Shown piece after piece: positions 12,264 through 24,607 of a stretch of 64,000 nucleotides of DNA. Source of the DNA: Populus alba (Eukaryota; Streptophyta; Magnoliopsida; Malpighiales; Salicaceae); contig NC_133302.1 in assembly GCF_005239225.2 (NCBI RefSeq), positions 7,006,001 through 7,070,000 of the forward strand. The letters run 5' to 3'. A program made the position numbers and the translations under genes. The notes under the pieces were generated by a model. That model searched no databases. It saw only the letters and a list, made by a program, of their open reading frames with translations, and was not told the origin of the DNA. Within the stretch, counting starts at the first letter, position 1. Every line of letters begins with the position of its first letter.

Positions 12264-14330
12264 ATGTGGTACAATGTCAAGTGATTGAAGAGTGTATTTA
12301 ATAGGAAGGCACCAAAGTCAAATACAAAAGGATCCAACAACTATCAAGTATTTTACTTTCAAGAGGAAAGTTAAAAAAATAAAATAAGAAACATAAAAAT
12401 TGGGCGAAATATAAAGATCAAGTCTCGTCGCAACATAATAAAACGTAAAAAACAACCATAGACATTAATTTTAGACGCAATATTACAAGATTGAAAGAGA
12501 AAATGGCAACAACTTTGTTAGAAAGGTATAGTTATCTATTAGAAAATTGTATGTGCATATTTTTAAAGAGATGAATTGGTTTCCACATCTGTATTAAATC
12601 TGCTTATACAAAACTTTACATATAAAGATGTAAACTATCTTCAATTTAAAAACTAGACTAATGAATTAGCAGTGTGTGTGTGTATCCAACAACTAATAAT
12701 TACACAATAATTACATAGTGTACATCCTCCAAATTTAATATTTAAAAATTATATTTATATTGTATGTGTTTCACATGACTTGATTCTATTCGTGTATATA
12801 TATAGACGTCTGACAAGGATATTATGACATGAATTTTCTTTTATTATGATTGCTTTTCTTTTAAAATCCTTACGGTAAGAATTTTCTTTTCTTGTTAGAG
12901 CTTTTTCTTTTCCAATCCTTTTGTCTTTTGCACTTTTTTTAGCATTTGTCTCTTCTCGTGTTACACGCATATATAAGGATTAACATATATGATTTGTAGG
13001 TTTGTTTAACTGAAGTAATCATATCTATGATCTTTGTTAATCATATTAACATGTCTCGAAGAAAATTGAACAAAAAATGATTTAATTCTCACTTTATAGT
13101 GGTTGTTCAAGCATTCCCTCATCAGGAGATTTACACTATTCTGTAAGCTTGGAAACTAATATCAAAGCAGCATCATTACGTTGGTTACGATGGTTAAGGG
13201 AGTGTATTTCATCTTTAACTATAAATATTTAATTTCAAATGATGTCATAAAAAATAAACTTCCTATAAATTCGTCTAGTTATTCAGTTGTTGGATTCTAT
13301 TTTTAACCAGACTAAATGAATTTATTTTATGTTAATATATGAATTCCAAATAAAAAAGTACCACATATAAATAAAATCAAAACAGAAAAAAGAAAAGAAA
13401 AAATTAAAATTTCTAAGAAAATTTAGTTAGGAGAAAATATTTTATTTAAAATTCATAATTGCGAGACACTTTACACGATAAGATTTTGTTATAATGTCTC
13501 AATTGACAAATAAATTAGTTCAAAGATCTAGGTGACAGTCAAAATATATACGTGTGTTATTGTTTTTTTTTTTTTTAATATAAGCCGTGCCTTTAAAAAT
13601 GTCAGGCTATCATGTTAGTGTATGGTTTGACCGATTTAGTGGGGGAAAATAAGTATTAAATGCTCCTGAAAAGTAGCCACTCGAGTAACCTTTTAAAAAA
13701 ATGATAAATATTAATCAAATTTAATATTTAAAAATTATATTTTATATTGTATGTGTTTCACATGACTTGATTCTATTCGTGTATATATATAGACGTCTGA
13801 CAAGGATATTATGACATGAATTTTCTTTTATTATGATTGCTTTTCTTTTAAAATCCTTACGGTAAGAATTTTCTTTTCTTGTTAGAGCTTTTTCTTTTCC
13901 AATCCTTTTGTCTTTTGCACTTTTTTAGCATTTGTCTCTTCTCGTGTTACACACATATATAAGGATTAACATATATGATTTGTATGTTTAACCGAAGTAA
14001 TCATATCTATCTTTTTTTTAATCTTATTAACATGTCTTGGAGAAAATTGAACAAGAAATGATTTAATTCTCACTTTGTAGTGGTTGTTCAAGCATTCCCT
14101 CATCAGGAGATTTACACTATTTTATTATGACACTTTACACGACAAGCTTTTGTAATAATATGTCTCAATTGACATATAAATTAGTTCAAAGATATAGTGT
14201 GTGTCTTTTTTATCTAAATCTTGCCTCTAAAAAATTTATAAGTAAGAAGAATATAACAGAATGCACAGAAAATTATCGAAAACTGGTTGAGAAAGATCAA
14301 AATATACAAGATTGAAAATTTTGATAGTGT
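12264..14330. repeat. Duplicated patatin-flank DNA, block A, right part, with an internal tandem copy
   Basis: 12264-12640 resembles 22590-22800. 12727-13550 matches the DNA upstream of the patatin-like gene (49736-50540) and the ghost block at 52530-53220, all in the same orientation. A segment starting near 12731 is repeated almost identically from about 13724. The second copy lacks the part equivalent to about 13150-13465. A stub at 13590-13715 matches the LTR fragment at 50890-51000. I see no gene; a minus-strand frame of about 71 codons at 12755-12970 has a relative at 49768-49986 but is low complexity. Confidence 0.75.
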
Positions 14331-15927
14331 ATTTTCGACTAATGAAGGCTCTGTCAGGAAAAAAAATCAATTAATTTGAGGTGGGAAACTCAAAATTGGA
14401 TGTTCAAGTAGCCAGTTGAAATTTTGTGAAGATTTAATTGAATTTATTGAGGACTTAATAGCAAAAAAAAATATTTTTAAAGTCAATTTAGGCTTTAATT
14501 TGAAGAAATTAAAGTTTGGAGGTCAAATTGAAATTATTAAGAGTTAATTTGGTTAAATCAGAAGCTTAATTGGATAAATATTAAATCACATGTCGTTCAA
14601 ACTTAATGAAGAGAAGCTAAGTGACATGTCGTTCATCAGCTGGGCATCTTTGTTTTGACAATTTTAGCTTATTGAGTTGGCAACTTCAAATGAATGAAGG
14701 CGGAGCTACAAACCTCCAAATTAAAAAAGGTTGGATCCAAATGAAAGGTGTGGACCCCATCTACCAAATCCAGGTGGTCTCAGGTGACAATGACATTATA
14801 ATTGCTCCAAGATGGCCTCGAAAGCGGGCAACTCAACCAACCCTAATAGTGAAACCACTATGCAAAAACTAATTTGTTTATCATGTGTTCACACCTAAAA
14901 GCTTCGTAATGGGTTCTCATTAAAGGTTTACAACCCTTTCCTCAAGATCAAGAGGTCAGAAATTGATTCAAAACCTCTCAAAACCCTATAAATACTCTCT
15001 TAAAATCAAAGCTAAAATGGGGGAAAAGAGGAAAGAGGAGAAAAAAAAAAGTAGAAATATTAATAAGAAACATAAGTGTAAAGGTCTAGGAACCTAATAC
15101 AACTATTCTCTAAGCTTTGAAAGAATAGCAAGTTTGTGAGAGGCAAAATTAAGTTTTCAAAGAAAAACAAGAGAAAGAGTAGATGTTCTAGATATTTTTT
15201 TTATCCAAAAGCAAGCTCTTGTGGCCAGCTTGTGGTGTTTTTTTATTATTTTTTTTGTTTTATGTTTATTTTTTACAAGCATATAAAAGAGGTTTGGAAT
15301 GTTTGATATGTGATGTTTCATTCACTTCTTTATTACTATGTTTTTTTATTTAATGATGTTCTTTTCAAATCTTTTTATGTTTTTGATATATTAAAGTTGT
15401 TGTTTAAGTTTTTGTTTAGCTTAAGCTATGCATGTTAAAGTAAGGGTGTTTATCTTGGGTTTGTTAGGTCTATTCATGCACAAAATGGATTTATAAAACC
15501 AATTTTGAATTCATGTTACATGAACATGGAGGCTGTTTTAAGTTGGTAGATTTTGGATTTGGTATCTTATGCTTAATTTTTAGGTTTTGATTTTATTTGT
15601 TAGTTTTTTAGATTCAAACATTATTTTGTATGGTAGTGTGACTTTTTCGGATAAAGAACGCACATTTTAAAAGCAAAAAATGCCCATTTTATGGGCTAGA
15701 TAATGGTAGGGTAGTGCTAGGTTTCTTGGCATATTCTTCGTGTTCTTAAGAGGAACATTGTCTTAACCCCATGATTTGGAATCATTTTTGGTCTATTTAT
15801 ATGCATAGAACCCTTTGTTATGTATGATTAGTAGATAATTTAGGGTTTATTTGCATCAATAACATGTTTTTAATAGGTTTTAATTAATCCTAGAGTTTTG
15901 ATTTTAAACCGATACCTATTTTGACAA
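14331..15927 (+). other. Unclassified repeat-like DNA with a TATA box
   Basis: AT-rich and LTR-like in texture, with no coding frame. At about 14985-15000 there is a TATA-type CCCTATAAATACTCTC followed by a purine-rich leader, the arrangement seen in the window's LTRs. I could not find its ends, a partner copy or a target duplication, so it may be an LTR of another family or plain spacer. Confidence 0.35.
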
Positions 15928-16906
15928 TGTCATAACCCATTTTTTGGTTCTTCCACCAAATTTACCCTTTTTCCTCGAAAAATCAAAAACAAAAAGCAAT
16001 AATAACAAAAATAAAACTGGCAATTTGGAAAAAGCTACCAAAGGAAGGTTCCAGATATATATATAAAAGAATCAAGTTGGAGTTTTGGATGAAATTGAGA
16101 GCCTAATCATACCACATACCCAAGACTGAAGAAACTATGCAGATTCAAAGTCAAATTAATTGATTATTTGATAAATATGTATAGAAATTAAGTCCATAGA
16201 CATAATTAGATTTTTAATATGCCAATTTGATTTAATCATTGGCCAAATTAAAAGTTTAATTATATTTAAGAATTAATTTAGGTCAAATTAAAAGATTTAA
16301 TTAGGTGCAAAGACTTAATTATACTTTTAATGAGTCAAATTAATTTTATTAGAAACTTAATTAATTGGTGAAAAATTAAGTTTTGGAGCCCAATTTGGGC
16401 TTAGTTGAGAATATTAGAATTTTAGATGACCAAACTTAGTTTTTAGAAAGTCAATTGATTGAAATCGAGGATAAATTTGCACGAAAAACAAAGTTTTGGG
16501 TCAATTATGAGTTAAATTGAAGAAATTCACAACCAAGAAACTTTTTTGAAAAAAACACTCTAAAGTTCGAGAACTTAATTTGGTTGAAGACAAGGGTGAA
16601 ATCGAAGAAATGAAAAATTTAATGGTCAATTAAGGGTTAATTTGCATAAAACCCTAAATCAATGACCACAATGAAAAAGGCATTTAAATTCAGGGTTGAC
16701 TTTGAAGTTCAACAAGGGTAAAATAGCATAAAATTAAAAGTTCAAGGTAAATTAGGGATCGAATTAAAAGAAATCTAAAATTGAAGGACTAAATTGAATT
16801 TTAGTCAAATCTCTAATTAATACCCTAAAAAGCTAAAACAACATCATTTTATTTAAATGAAACAACACATTTTTACTAAAGTAGTGTCATTTTGACCAAA
16901 CAAAAA

Positions 16907-16944
<38 letters not shown>

Positions 16945-18229
16945 CAGACTACTTTCGTCTGGTTACTATTTATTATTCCCTACCTTTTTACCTAAAAAGG
17001 CTGCTCATGTGACTACTTTTTCAGAGCTTTTAATACTTCATTTCTCAATGATGGCCTAACATTGTACCATACCCGAACGTAATTCTTATTAGCTAATTCC
17101 CCTGCAGCCTCCATGACAATACACTGAAAAGGCCAACCCGACCAGCCTTAGCAACTTAATTTTTCACAGATCTTGATGACACCTTTGAGCCTACAGTTGG
17201 GATCCTTCCCAATTGAATCAAGAGCCAAGATTGATCCCTAATAAAGATGACATTTCTCTTCCACCCCCTATAATTATGAGTGGAATTCAAGCATTGAGGG
17301 ATAAGAAACTGAAGTGCAAAGTAGGCAAAAAATCAATCTTCCTAGTTTTTTCTTCATCTGCCAACCCTATTCTTCTCTTTCTCCGCCATGTTTTCGCCTC
17401 CATCGTTGCCACCAAACTCACGTCAGCCATCCCAACACAACCACCAACCAACCATCTCCATGCCAGGTAACCATCTCCACCCCCCCATGGTTCTTCTTCT
17501 TCTTCTTATTCTTCTATAAGTAACACATGTAGAACGTGAATTATAATTCACGTTCTGCTATTTACAATGCAACTTAGTCACTAGGTTCGGCCAATAACTA
17601 AGTTGTGTTGGGCTAGACACATTTCAAACCAACTTAGATGGATGGGCTAAGTTCAACCCAATATATAAAAAAAGATAAAAGAATGTTGGATCATTAATAA
17701 ACCCAACCCAGTCTGGCCAAATAGGGCCTAGAATTTAGGCTTGGTCCAGCCCATACATTTAGAAATAATTTTTATATATATATATATATATTAAAAGACC
17801 ATTTTGAAATTATTTATGAGTTTTGTCACACATTTTTTTGACAATTTTGTCTAATATCGGACAGTAAATTTACATTATAAGATACAAACCCAATATCAAA
17901 ATATCTTATTTTTCCCTACAAAAAAATCAAATTTTCAAAAATGAACTTTATTTTTTTAAAAAAAAATATATGTTTTATTTTTGCACATATGACCAAATTT
18001 TAAAATTTTTCATGCATATTTCCTAAAAAAACAAAATTATATTTTTTATCATGTTTTCAAATACAAAACGGATATCATAACAAATTTTTTATTATCCATT
18101 CGAATTTGGTCAAAATTTTAAAAATCCCACAAAAATTAATTCGTATGAACTTCACAATGTAATGCATACTTACAATATTAATTTAAATGAATTGATAGCA
18201 ATAAATATTAGGTATTAGATGTATCTAAT
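15928..18229 (+). repeat. TAT-type LTR, 3' end interrupted by a solo LTR
   Basis: Starts TGTCATAACCCATTTTTTGG, close to TGTTGTAACCCATTTTTGGG of the young element. It contains a (GA)n leader (about 16912-16942), a donor-like CCAGGTAACC near 17465, a perfect 26-bp palindrome (17531-17556), a GGGCC-containing part (17580-17760) and the AT-rich part. It breaks at 18229 where the next LTR begins. The missing 3' end is not clearly resumed after 21417. Open frames at 17213-17523 lie in the leader and are not genes. Confidence 0.75.
17531..17556. other. Perfect 26-bp palindrome in LTR leader
   Basis: Half-site AGAACGTGAATTA followed directly by its reverse complement. It lies about 66 bp after the donor-like CCAGGTAA. 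Confidence 0.9.
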
Positions 18230-21200
18230 TGTTGTTACTCATTTTTGGATCCCACGTGCTGGAGACGGTGTATACCTCTTTTAAACTGAGTGTAGGAGTT
18301 TAACTCATGTTTGCTGGAAGATTGACATAAGCAGAGAAAGAAATATGTTTTTCAAAACCTTGTTTGAGCTGTTTTCTACTCTCTTTATCCTTCCCCTTTG
18401 CTACCAAAATCGTCAGATTTTCTTAGATTGATTAGGAGTCTTCATAATGCTAAATTCGTTCCTTCTTTATCTAGTCTTTAAGGTTGGATAAACCCCTCAG
18501 AATTTGCACTAAAAAAACCAGTTCTGCTGGTGTCGTAATTTTTTTGTTCCAACTTAGGCTTTGATTTTGACTTGGTTTCGTACGATATCTGACCATCCTA
18601 ACTATATTCTATCACTCATGAAGTGTTGAAAATTGACCTACAACTTTATTGGGTCCTAGGGATCATTATTCTTAGGGCAGACTCTCAGTTAGATTTGGAT
18701 GCTCGGCATTGTCAGATTAAGAACCTTTGTGAACCACATTACTGTCAGATTCTGTTCTTTAAAATGATTTTATCTCACTTCGACTCCTTCATCAAAGTTG
18801 TAGTTCTGGATGCGTAGATGAATTTGAGCTTTTGAATCGCTTGATTTCAATATCAAAAGCACAATATATTCCCGTTTGAATATCTAACATGGAAGTAGAG
18901 ATTTCTGTAGTGAGAAGGATCCTGACCCGAGTTTTGCACTAAAAAGTATATTTCCGTCACAAATTTTGTTGATTTTTTCTTAGGTCATACTCTTATTCAT
19001 ATAGGGATGCTCGGCATAGTCAGTTTTTGAATTAGATCAGGAGACCCTTTTTGACCAACCAAATTACTGTCAGATTCTGGTCTTGAAAACGATTTTATCT
19101 CACTTCGAATCCTTCATCAAAATTGTAGTCCTAGACATGTAGATGAATTTGGGTTTTTGAATTGCTTGATTTCAATATCATAAGCTTAAGATATTTCCAT
19201 TTGAATATCTAATGTGAAAGCAAAGAATCCTGCCGCGAGAAGGGTTTAACCCAAGTTCGCAGGCTTGATTTGAAGGATTTTTTTGGACCAAGGAATGAAT
19301 TAAAAGTGCTAAAATGAGGGATTTAATTGAGGAAGGATATTGGAAGCTGGAGAGGGGGTTGGATCATCATAAATGACAGGATTTCTACCACACCAAATAA
19401 GGGAAATCACATTTTTGTGCAGCTAGAATTCATAGGAAACAACAGCTTTTGACAACTGTAAAATGCCGTAAAGAGAAGAACCTCACCATCATCTAATGGC
19501 TGGGATTTTATCCCTAACATAGATGGTTGGGATGATATGTTGATGTTGGCAAGAAATCACTAGAATGAGCACATTATCAATGAGAATATTGTAGTTTCCT
19601 CATTTGTATTATTTGGATGCAAATTAGCTAAGATTTGCATCCTAGATTAATGCATTGAATCTTTCTTAATAAGAGCTGTTATAGAATTTATATATGCTGC
19701 CTCTGCTGACCTAAAGGAGGGAAGAAAAATGGGAAAAAAATAAGAAGGGAAGTAGGACAAAAAAGAGGAGAAAGGAAGGAAGAGTAACGAGAGAGAGAGA
19801 GAGCAGACAACAACACTGCTTAAACATAGAGGCAGGGGCGTGAACTAACCAGCATAACATGTTATCATCGCCATCTCCCTCATCATCTCCATCGAAAGGC
19901 AAGCAATAGGATAAGGAAAAGAGGGAGTAGCAAAAAAATTAAAAGAGAACAGAGGGAGCAGCAGATAAAACGCAGAGAACAGAAGGAGTTTCTGTTCGTT
20001 ACTGTGAAAAGAAAAAAAGGAAAAAGAAAGCAGAATAGAAAAGGAGGGAAAGAGAAGAGAAGAAAACAGGAAGAAGCAAGGAAAAGAGGCCAAAACTAGC
20101 GTGGCCATTGTTTTTCTTCCGCCAGAACCAGTAGCCAGCGACAGGGTGCAACAACTGCAGTGCCATCTCCTTCGCCTGTTTCAGCACCAGGTAAGTCCAT
20201 GCATTCTCTTTGCTTTGCATTTTAATTATATATGTTACTATGCATCCTTTTGTGGTTACTATTCAAGTGAATTATAATTCACTTGAACAGTTGTTTAAAT
20301 TTTATGTCCGGCCGGGTCCCCTGCTGAGGCAAGTGACCCGGCCAGACTTAATGTTTTTTTTTCAAAAAAATAAAAGAAAGAAAAAGAGATTTATAATTTT
20401 CCAACATATTTATTTCAAGGTCTGAATTTTTTTATGTTGTAAAAAAAATATCAATCTCGTATTTAGAATACTCGGTTTTTGACGCAATGTGACAAATATA
20501 CATATATATATATATATATATTAAAAGGTTTTTCTTGTGTGTTGCATACAGCCAATACCCTAACATGTTTTGAACGCTCTTTTTTTATGCAAAAAATATT
20601 GGAAGTTTTAAAAAAAAAATTTGCATGAATTTCTTAAACACAACAAAAATTATTTTCTTGCATTTTTTGGATTTTACAACATATTTGTAAAACTCCAAAG
20701 GGTATTGGCCAATATTCTAAAAAAAATAAAAAATCTCATTTTAGGGGGAATTCATCTATTATTCACTATTAATGTTTGGATAAAGAAATCCCAAAGGGAT
20801 GAATGTCCAAAATATTATTAGAAATAACTTCTTATTATTCACTGTTAATATTTGGATAAAGAAACTCTAAGTGGTAAATATCCAAAATAATTTTCTAGGA
20901 ATAATAAGTCATCACACATCCTTGAAAGAAGCCTTGATTATAATTGAGGACATTTTAATGTTTTACTCCACGGTTTACGAGCCATGAGAGTATAAAACAC
21001 TAAGGCAAAAATGGGTTTTTAAAGCGCCCTAGATTTCTAAATTTTTGTCCCTCCTCCTTGTGATTTATGAGTCGCAAACTCTTCAAATACTAAGGGAAAA
21101 ATAAGCCTTTAAAGCACATGGAATCTCCTTGGATTTCTATCTTAATAAATTTAGTTTGAATCAAATCTAGAAAAACTAATGGGATTAGAAAACACCAACA

Positions 21201-21417
21201 CCATAGCAATTATAAAAGCAAACCAAAAACCAAGCAGCTTACCTTAGGTAGGGCGTACTAGGGGTGCTAATATCTTTCCTTTATGCAATCAGTCCCTTGC
21301 CTTAGAATCCCTAAAAGACTAGTTAGGTTTCCTAGTGACCAAAATATTAAGTGGCGACTCCTTTACACACAAAAAAAATAATCAAAATCAATTGAGGGTC
21401 GTCGTGGGGGTGCGACA
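18230..21417 (+). repeat. 3.2-kb solo LTR of the TAT-type superfamily
   Basis: Starts TGTTGTTACTCATTTTTGGA and ends ...GGGTGCGACA, the family termini. The flanks CTAAT (18225-18229) and CTTAT (21418-21422) differ at one base and may be a worn 5-bp target duplication. Contents in order: a repeated segment with ATGCTCGGCAT (18687 and 19008) and ATTTTATCTCACTTCGA (18766 and 19091), a purine-rich leader (19700-20080), a donor-like CCAGGTAAGT (about 20189), a palindrome (20262-20287), the conserved block from 21230, and the decamer TGGCGACTCC (21352-21361). No internal retroviral domains, so I call it a solo LTR. Confidence 0.75.
20262..20287. other. Perfect 26-bp palindrome in LTR leader
   Basis: Half-site TTCAAGTGAATTA followed by its reverse complement, about 72 bp after the donor-like CCAGGTAAGT. 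Related sites are at 17531 and 34884. Confidence 0.9.
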
Positions 21418-21890
21418 CTTATTATGATGCTAAAAAAATAAAAATCAAAAGAATAAGGACAAAATTGAAAAAACATATGTGACAAATTGTAATTGAAGGA
21501 CTAAATTGAAAACAAACAAAACTTTTATAAAGGGCTAAGAAAAAAATTAGAAATCAAAAGAATAAAAATTAAATTGAGATAAAAAAGAAGGATCAACGTG
21601 TACTTTAAATTGAAACAAAAAAAAAAGGATCAATGTGTACTTTTGGAGGGAGGAGAGAGAGAGAAAAAAAAGTAAAAAAAAAATGGTTATCAATGACAAA
21701 CCTCTTATCCATCATAGACATGTGCCTCTCCACGAGGAAGAGAACACAACAACACTTTCTTTGACACAACGAAATGGGTGGTTTGGCCATCGAAAGTCGT
21801 CACATGCGCCATCTAAAAAGCGAGAATGCCTTCCACTCGCTAATGCGTGGACAACATGGGCAACAACTTTATATGTTTAAAAATTAATTA
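21418..21890. other. AT-rich repeat-like spacer
   Basis: Phrases such as GGACTAAATTGAAAAC resemble the 5' part of the LTRs in this window, so this may be LTR debris. The short frames on both strands at 21605-21880 have no recognisable domain. Confidence 0.35.
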
Positions 21891-22800
21891 ATCTTATTAA
21901 AAATATTAAAATCTTAACTTCAAAAAAATTGAACAGAAACACCCAATAGTTTTATTTTTTTTTTTCCATTAACATGATAACTTAGCTATAAATTAAATTA
22001 AAATGTAAAAAAGAGTGAACAGATATTTTAAATGAAAAATTTTTTGACAATAGGCATACGAGTAAAATTAAAGGTAGCAGTTGATTGATGTTTTTTTAAA
22101 ATTATATTTTGATAAAACGCACATTTACAAGGACTCTTTGATAGATTTTTCATAGGAAATTATATTTACGAAGTTGTATAAGTAATTTCTACCAAAAAAA
22201 AAAAGTAAAATCAAGATTAAGAGCGAATGGTGGAATATGTCGGCTTTGGGAGAGGAAAAACAAGCTCTTGTTTAAGTACGAATTTTAGACATGTTAATTG
22301 ATCGAGAAACTCTTAGCTTTTTATTTTTATTTTTATTTCTTTTTCTTTTTCCTTTTCAATGCAATTCATCACTTCTTGATCCCTTAGGTTCCATCCATTT
22401 GCTTATGTAAAAAAAAGAAAAGGTTACATCCATGAGAATTGCGAGGGAATAGTCATGCATTTGCTTATGGAATAGTCATGGATAGTTTGATGGATGAATA
22501 TAAAAATTACAAAATTAAGAGTTGAATTAGATTTAACAAAGAGTTCTAATGATCTTTCGATCAATTAGCTATTAGACAATATTGTGTGAGAACAATGTCA
22601 AGTGATTGAAGGGTGTATTTACAAGGCACCAACATCAAATACAAAAGAACCCAACAACTCTCCAGTGCTTTACTTTCAAGAAGAAAGCTTAAAAAAAATC
22701 AGAAACATAAAAATTGGACTTAATATATAAGATTACATGTCACAGCAACATAATAGGAAATAAAAAATAAATTATATAGACTATTTACAAAACTACCATA
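21891..22800. repeat. Duplicated patatin-flank DNA, block B
   Basis: 21960-22080 matches 52390-52480 (CTTAGCTATAAATTAAATTA, then AGAGTGAACAGATATTTTAAA). 22355-22800 matches block A (7041-7317 plus 12264-12420). At about 22557-22610 it carries the uninterrupted relative of the copia insertion site. No gene is seen. Confidence 0.65.
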
Positions 22801-23738
22801 TAATAGAAGAGTACCCTTTTAATTTTCTCTTTCATTCACACTTTAAATATCTTAATGTTCCATGTTACAATATCTATTTTGAAGAAATTCTTAACCCCAA
22901 TTATGAGTGAACCTTACAATTAAATTAGTCTTTAATATACTAATTAAACGTATTTTAAACCATTTTTTTAGCAAATTAAAGACTTGGGAAAAAATTTAAA
23001 CCAGTATATTGCCTCTCGTACTACAAATTGCTACCTGGAAACTGCAATATTGAACAGTCTGCCATTAGCAAGCTATCAGCATTTTGCGTTTAGGTTATCT
23101 GTTATCAATAAACGACAAATCACAATTTCTCTTTACCAAGCTTTTCGTGAAATCAAATTAGACACAACAGCCATAGTGAATGAAGAACATGCAAAATTTT
23201 GCACAAACTCATGGCCTGGCAAGCACCAAATCTGCTAAAGCACCAAAACTTATTTCCAACAAGCTCCAAAACTGCTAAAGATAAACCACAATTGGGGAAA
23301 GAGAAAAACGTAGGAAAGTAAAAAGGAGAAATTTCCTCAAAGCACAACTGTTTCATTCTCTGGGGTCCAATCATCGTCGTTTATGTTCATGGTTCATTAA
23401 CCTACACCATTACCCTAGTATCTCAGGTTAAGCGTTTTTACAAACCTGAACCTGACAACGTATTCTTTTGGGTCCATGCAATTTTAGGCTTCTATTATAT
23501 TCGCCAACATTTACAAAAATATACTTTGGATTATAGCACTTAGAGCAGAAAAAGCTACATCTAACCTTCAAAACCATGGTTTCGAATTCTATAGTAACGA
23601 GAAAAAATTTCTTGAGAAATAAACAAGAAACATGGTGAAATTTATGGTTTAGTAAATCATACCTCTATTTAGTGTACTTCTAGTACGCCATCTTGTTATT
23701 ATGATCACAATCATACATTTTTGCAAGGTCTTGGTCTA
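22801..23738. other. Spacer left of the LINE, presumed 3' flank of the MCM9 pseudogene
   Basis: Placed immediately downstream of the decayed MCM9 copy once the LINE is removed. A frame at 22984-23238 (84 codons) has no domain I recognise. No repeat or RNA gene is evident. Confidence 0.4.
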
Positions 23739-23755
23739 ATCTATACATGTAAATC
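23739..23755. repeat. LINE target-site duplication, left copy
   Basis: ATCTATACATGTAAATC, 17 bp, repeated at 31200-31216 right after the A-run. A near-identical uninterrupted site is at about 53967-53983. Confidence 0.93.
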
Positions 23756-24607
23756 GCCTTCACTCACCTCTCTATCCGTCACTTAGCCCAGGTCGGTGAA
23801 ACAAATTTCTCTCACAGAGAAGACACAGAGAGCAGAGGCGTAAGGCAGCACGGGGGACAGAGAGAAGAACGAAATCACAGGGAGAGGAGAGTCAGAGAGC
23901 AGAGGAGTAAGGAAGCACGGGTGAGAACCAGAGAAAGCTTGGATCCAACCAACCCGCAGCACCAGGACCCTTACCATCATAATCTTCGTCCAGAGCAGGG
24001 GAATTCGAAAGCAAGAGAAGAGCTTCACCCTCCAACAGACCAGGCAAGCGGCTCTTGCTTCTTCTATCGTTGCAATCCTTTGTATGGGATCCTTGTTTCT
24101 TCTGGTTTCCCATCTCAAGATTAAAAAAAGTTTCCTGCCGTGAGAAGGATTAAGGTCTTCTGGGTGGAGGTTTTTGGTGATGACAGTTGATGATCTGAGG
24201 TTGTCTTTCGTTTTCTACCTCATCGAGTCTCCACAAATCAATCTCCAGACCAGATCTTGGCTATAGATTAACATCCTAAGCCATTGCAATTGCTCAACGT
24301 GCTTTAGATCTTCAAATCACAACAGTGTCAACGATGAACAGCAACAAACCGGTAAACCAGACCAGCCTCCCCTTCACAAACAAGACCCACCGTTTCCACC
24401 TCCCCTAAGACCATCACTCATTTTCCTTCCTTTTCCCACAGCCCGATCATCATCACACAGCCCTCATTTCTTCTTCCCTGATCTCCCCCACCCAACAGCC
24501 TAACAGCCAGCAACATCTCCACAGCCCCAACCCATTTCTAAAATACTAAAATCAACTGACTTGTGTTTCTCAACCAGACCAGATATACAATTAGAAAAAC
24601 TCAAAAA

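Noticed and set aside
12755..12970. Lys-rich minus-strand frame conserved at 49768-49986 upstream of the patatin-like gene
   Set aside because: The copies differ by compensating frameshifts, the 52.5-kb copy is broken, and the DNA identity itself explains the similarity.
23783..24124. Overlapping frames on both strands
   Set aside because: They lie in the purine-rich 5' untranslated region of the LINE.
24563..24607. Earlier start for LINE ORF1
   Set aside because: It begins with GTG; the first in-frame ATG is 24608.
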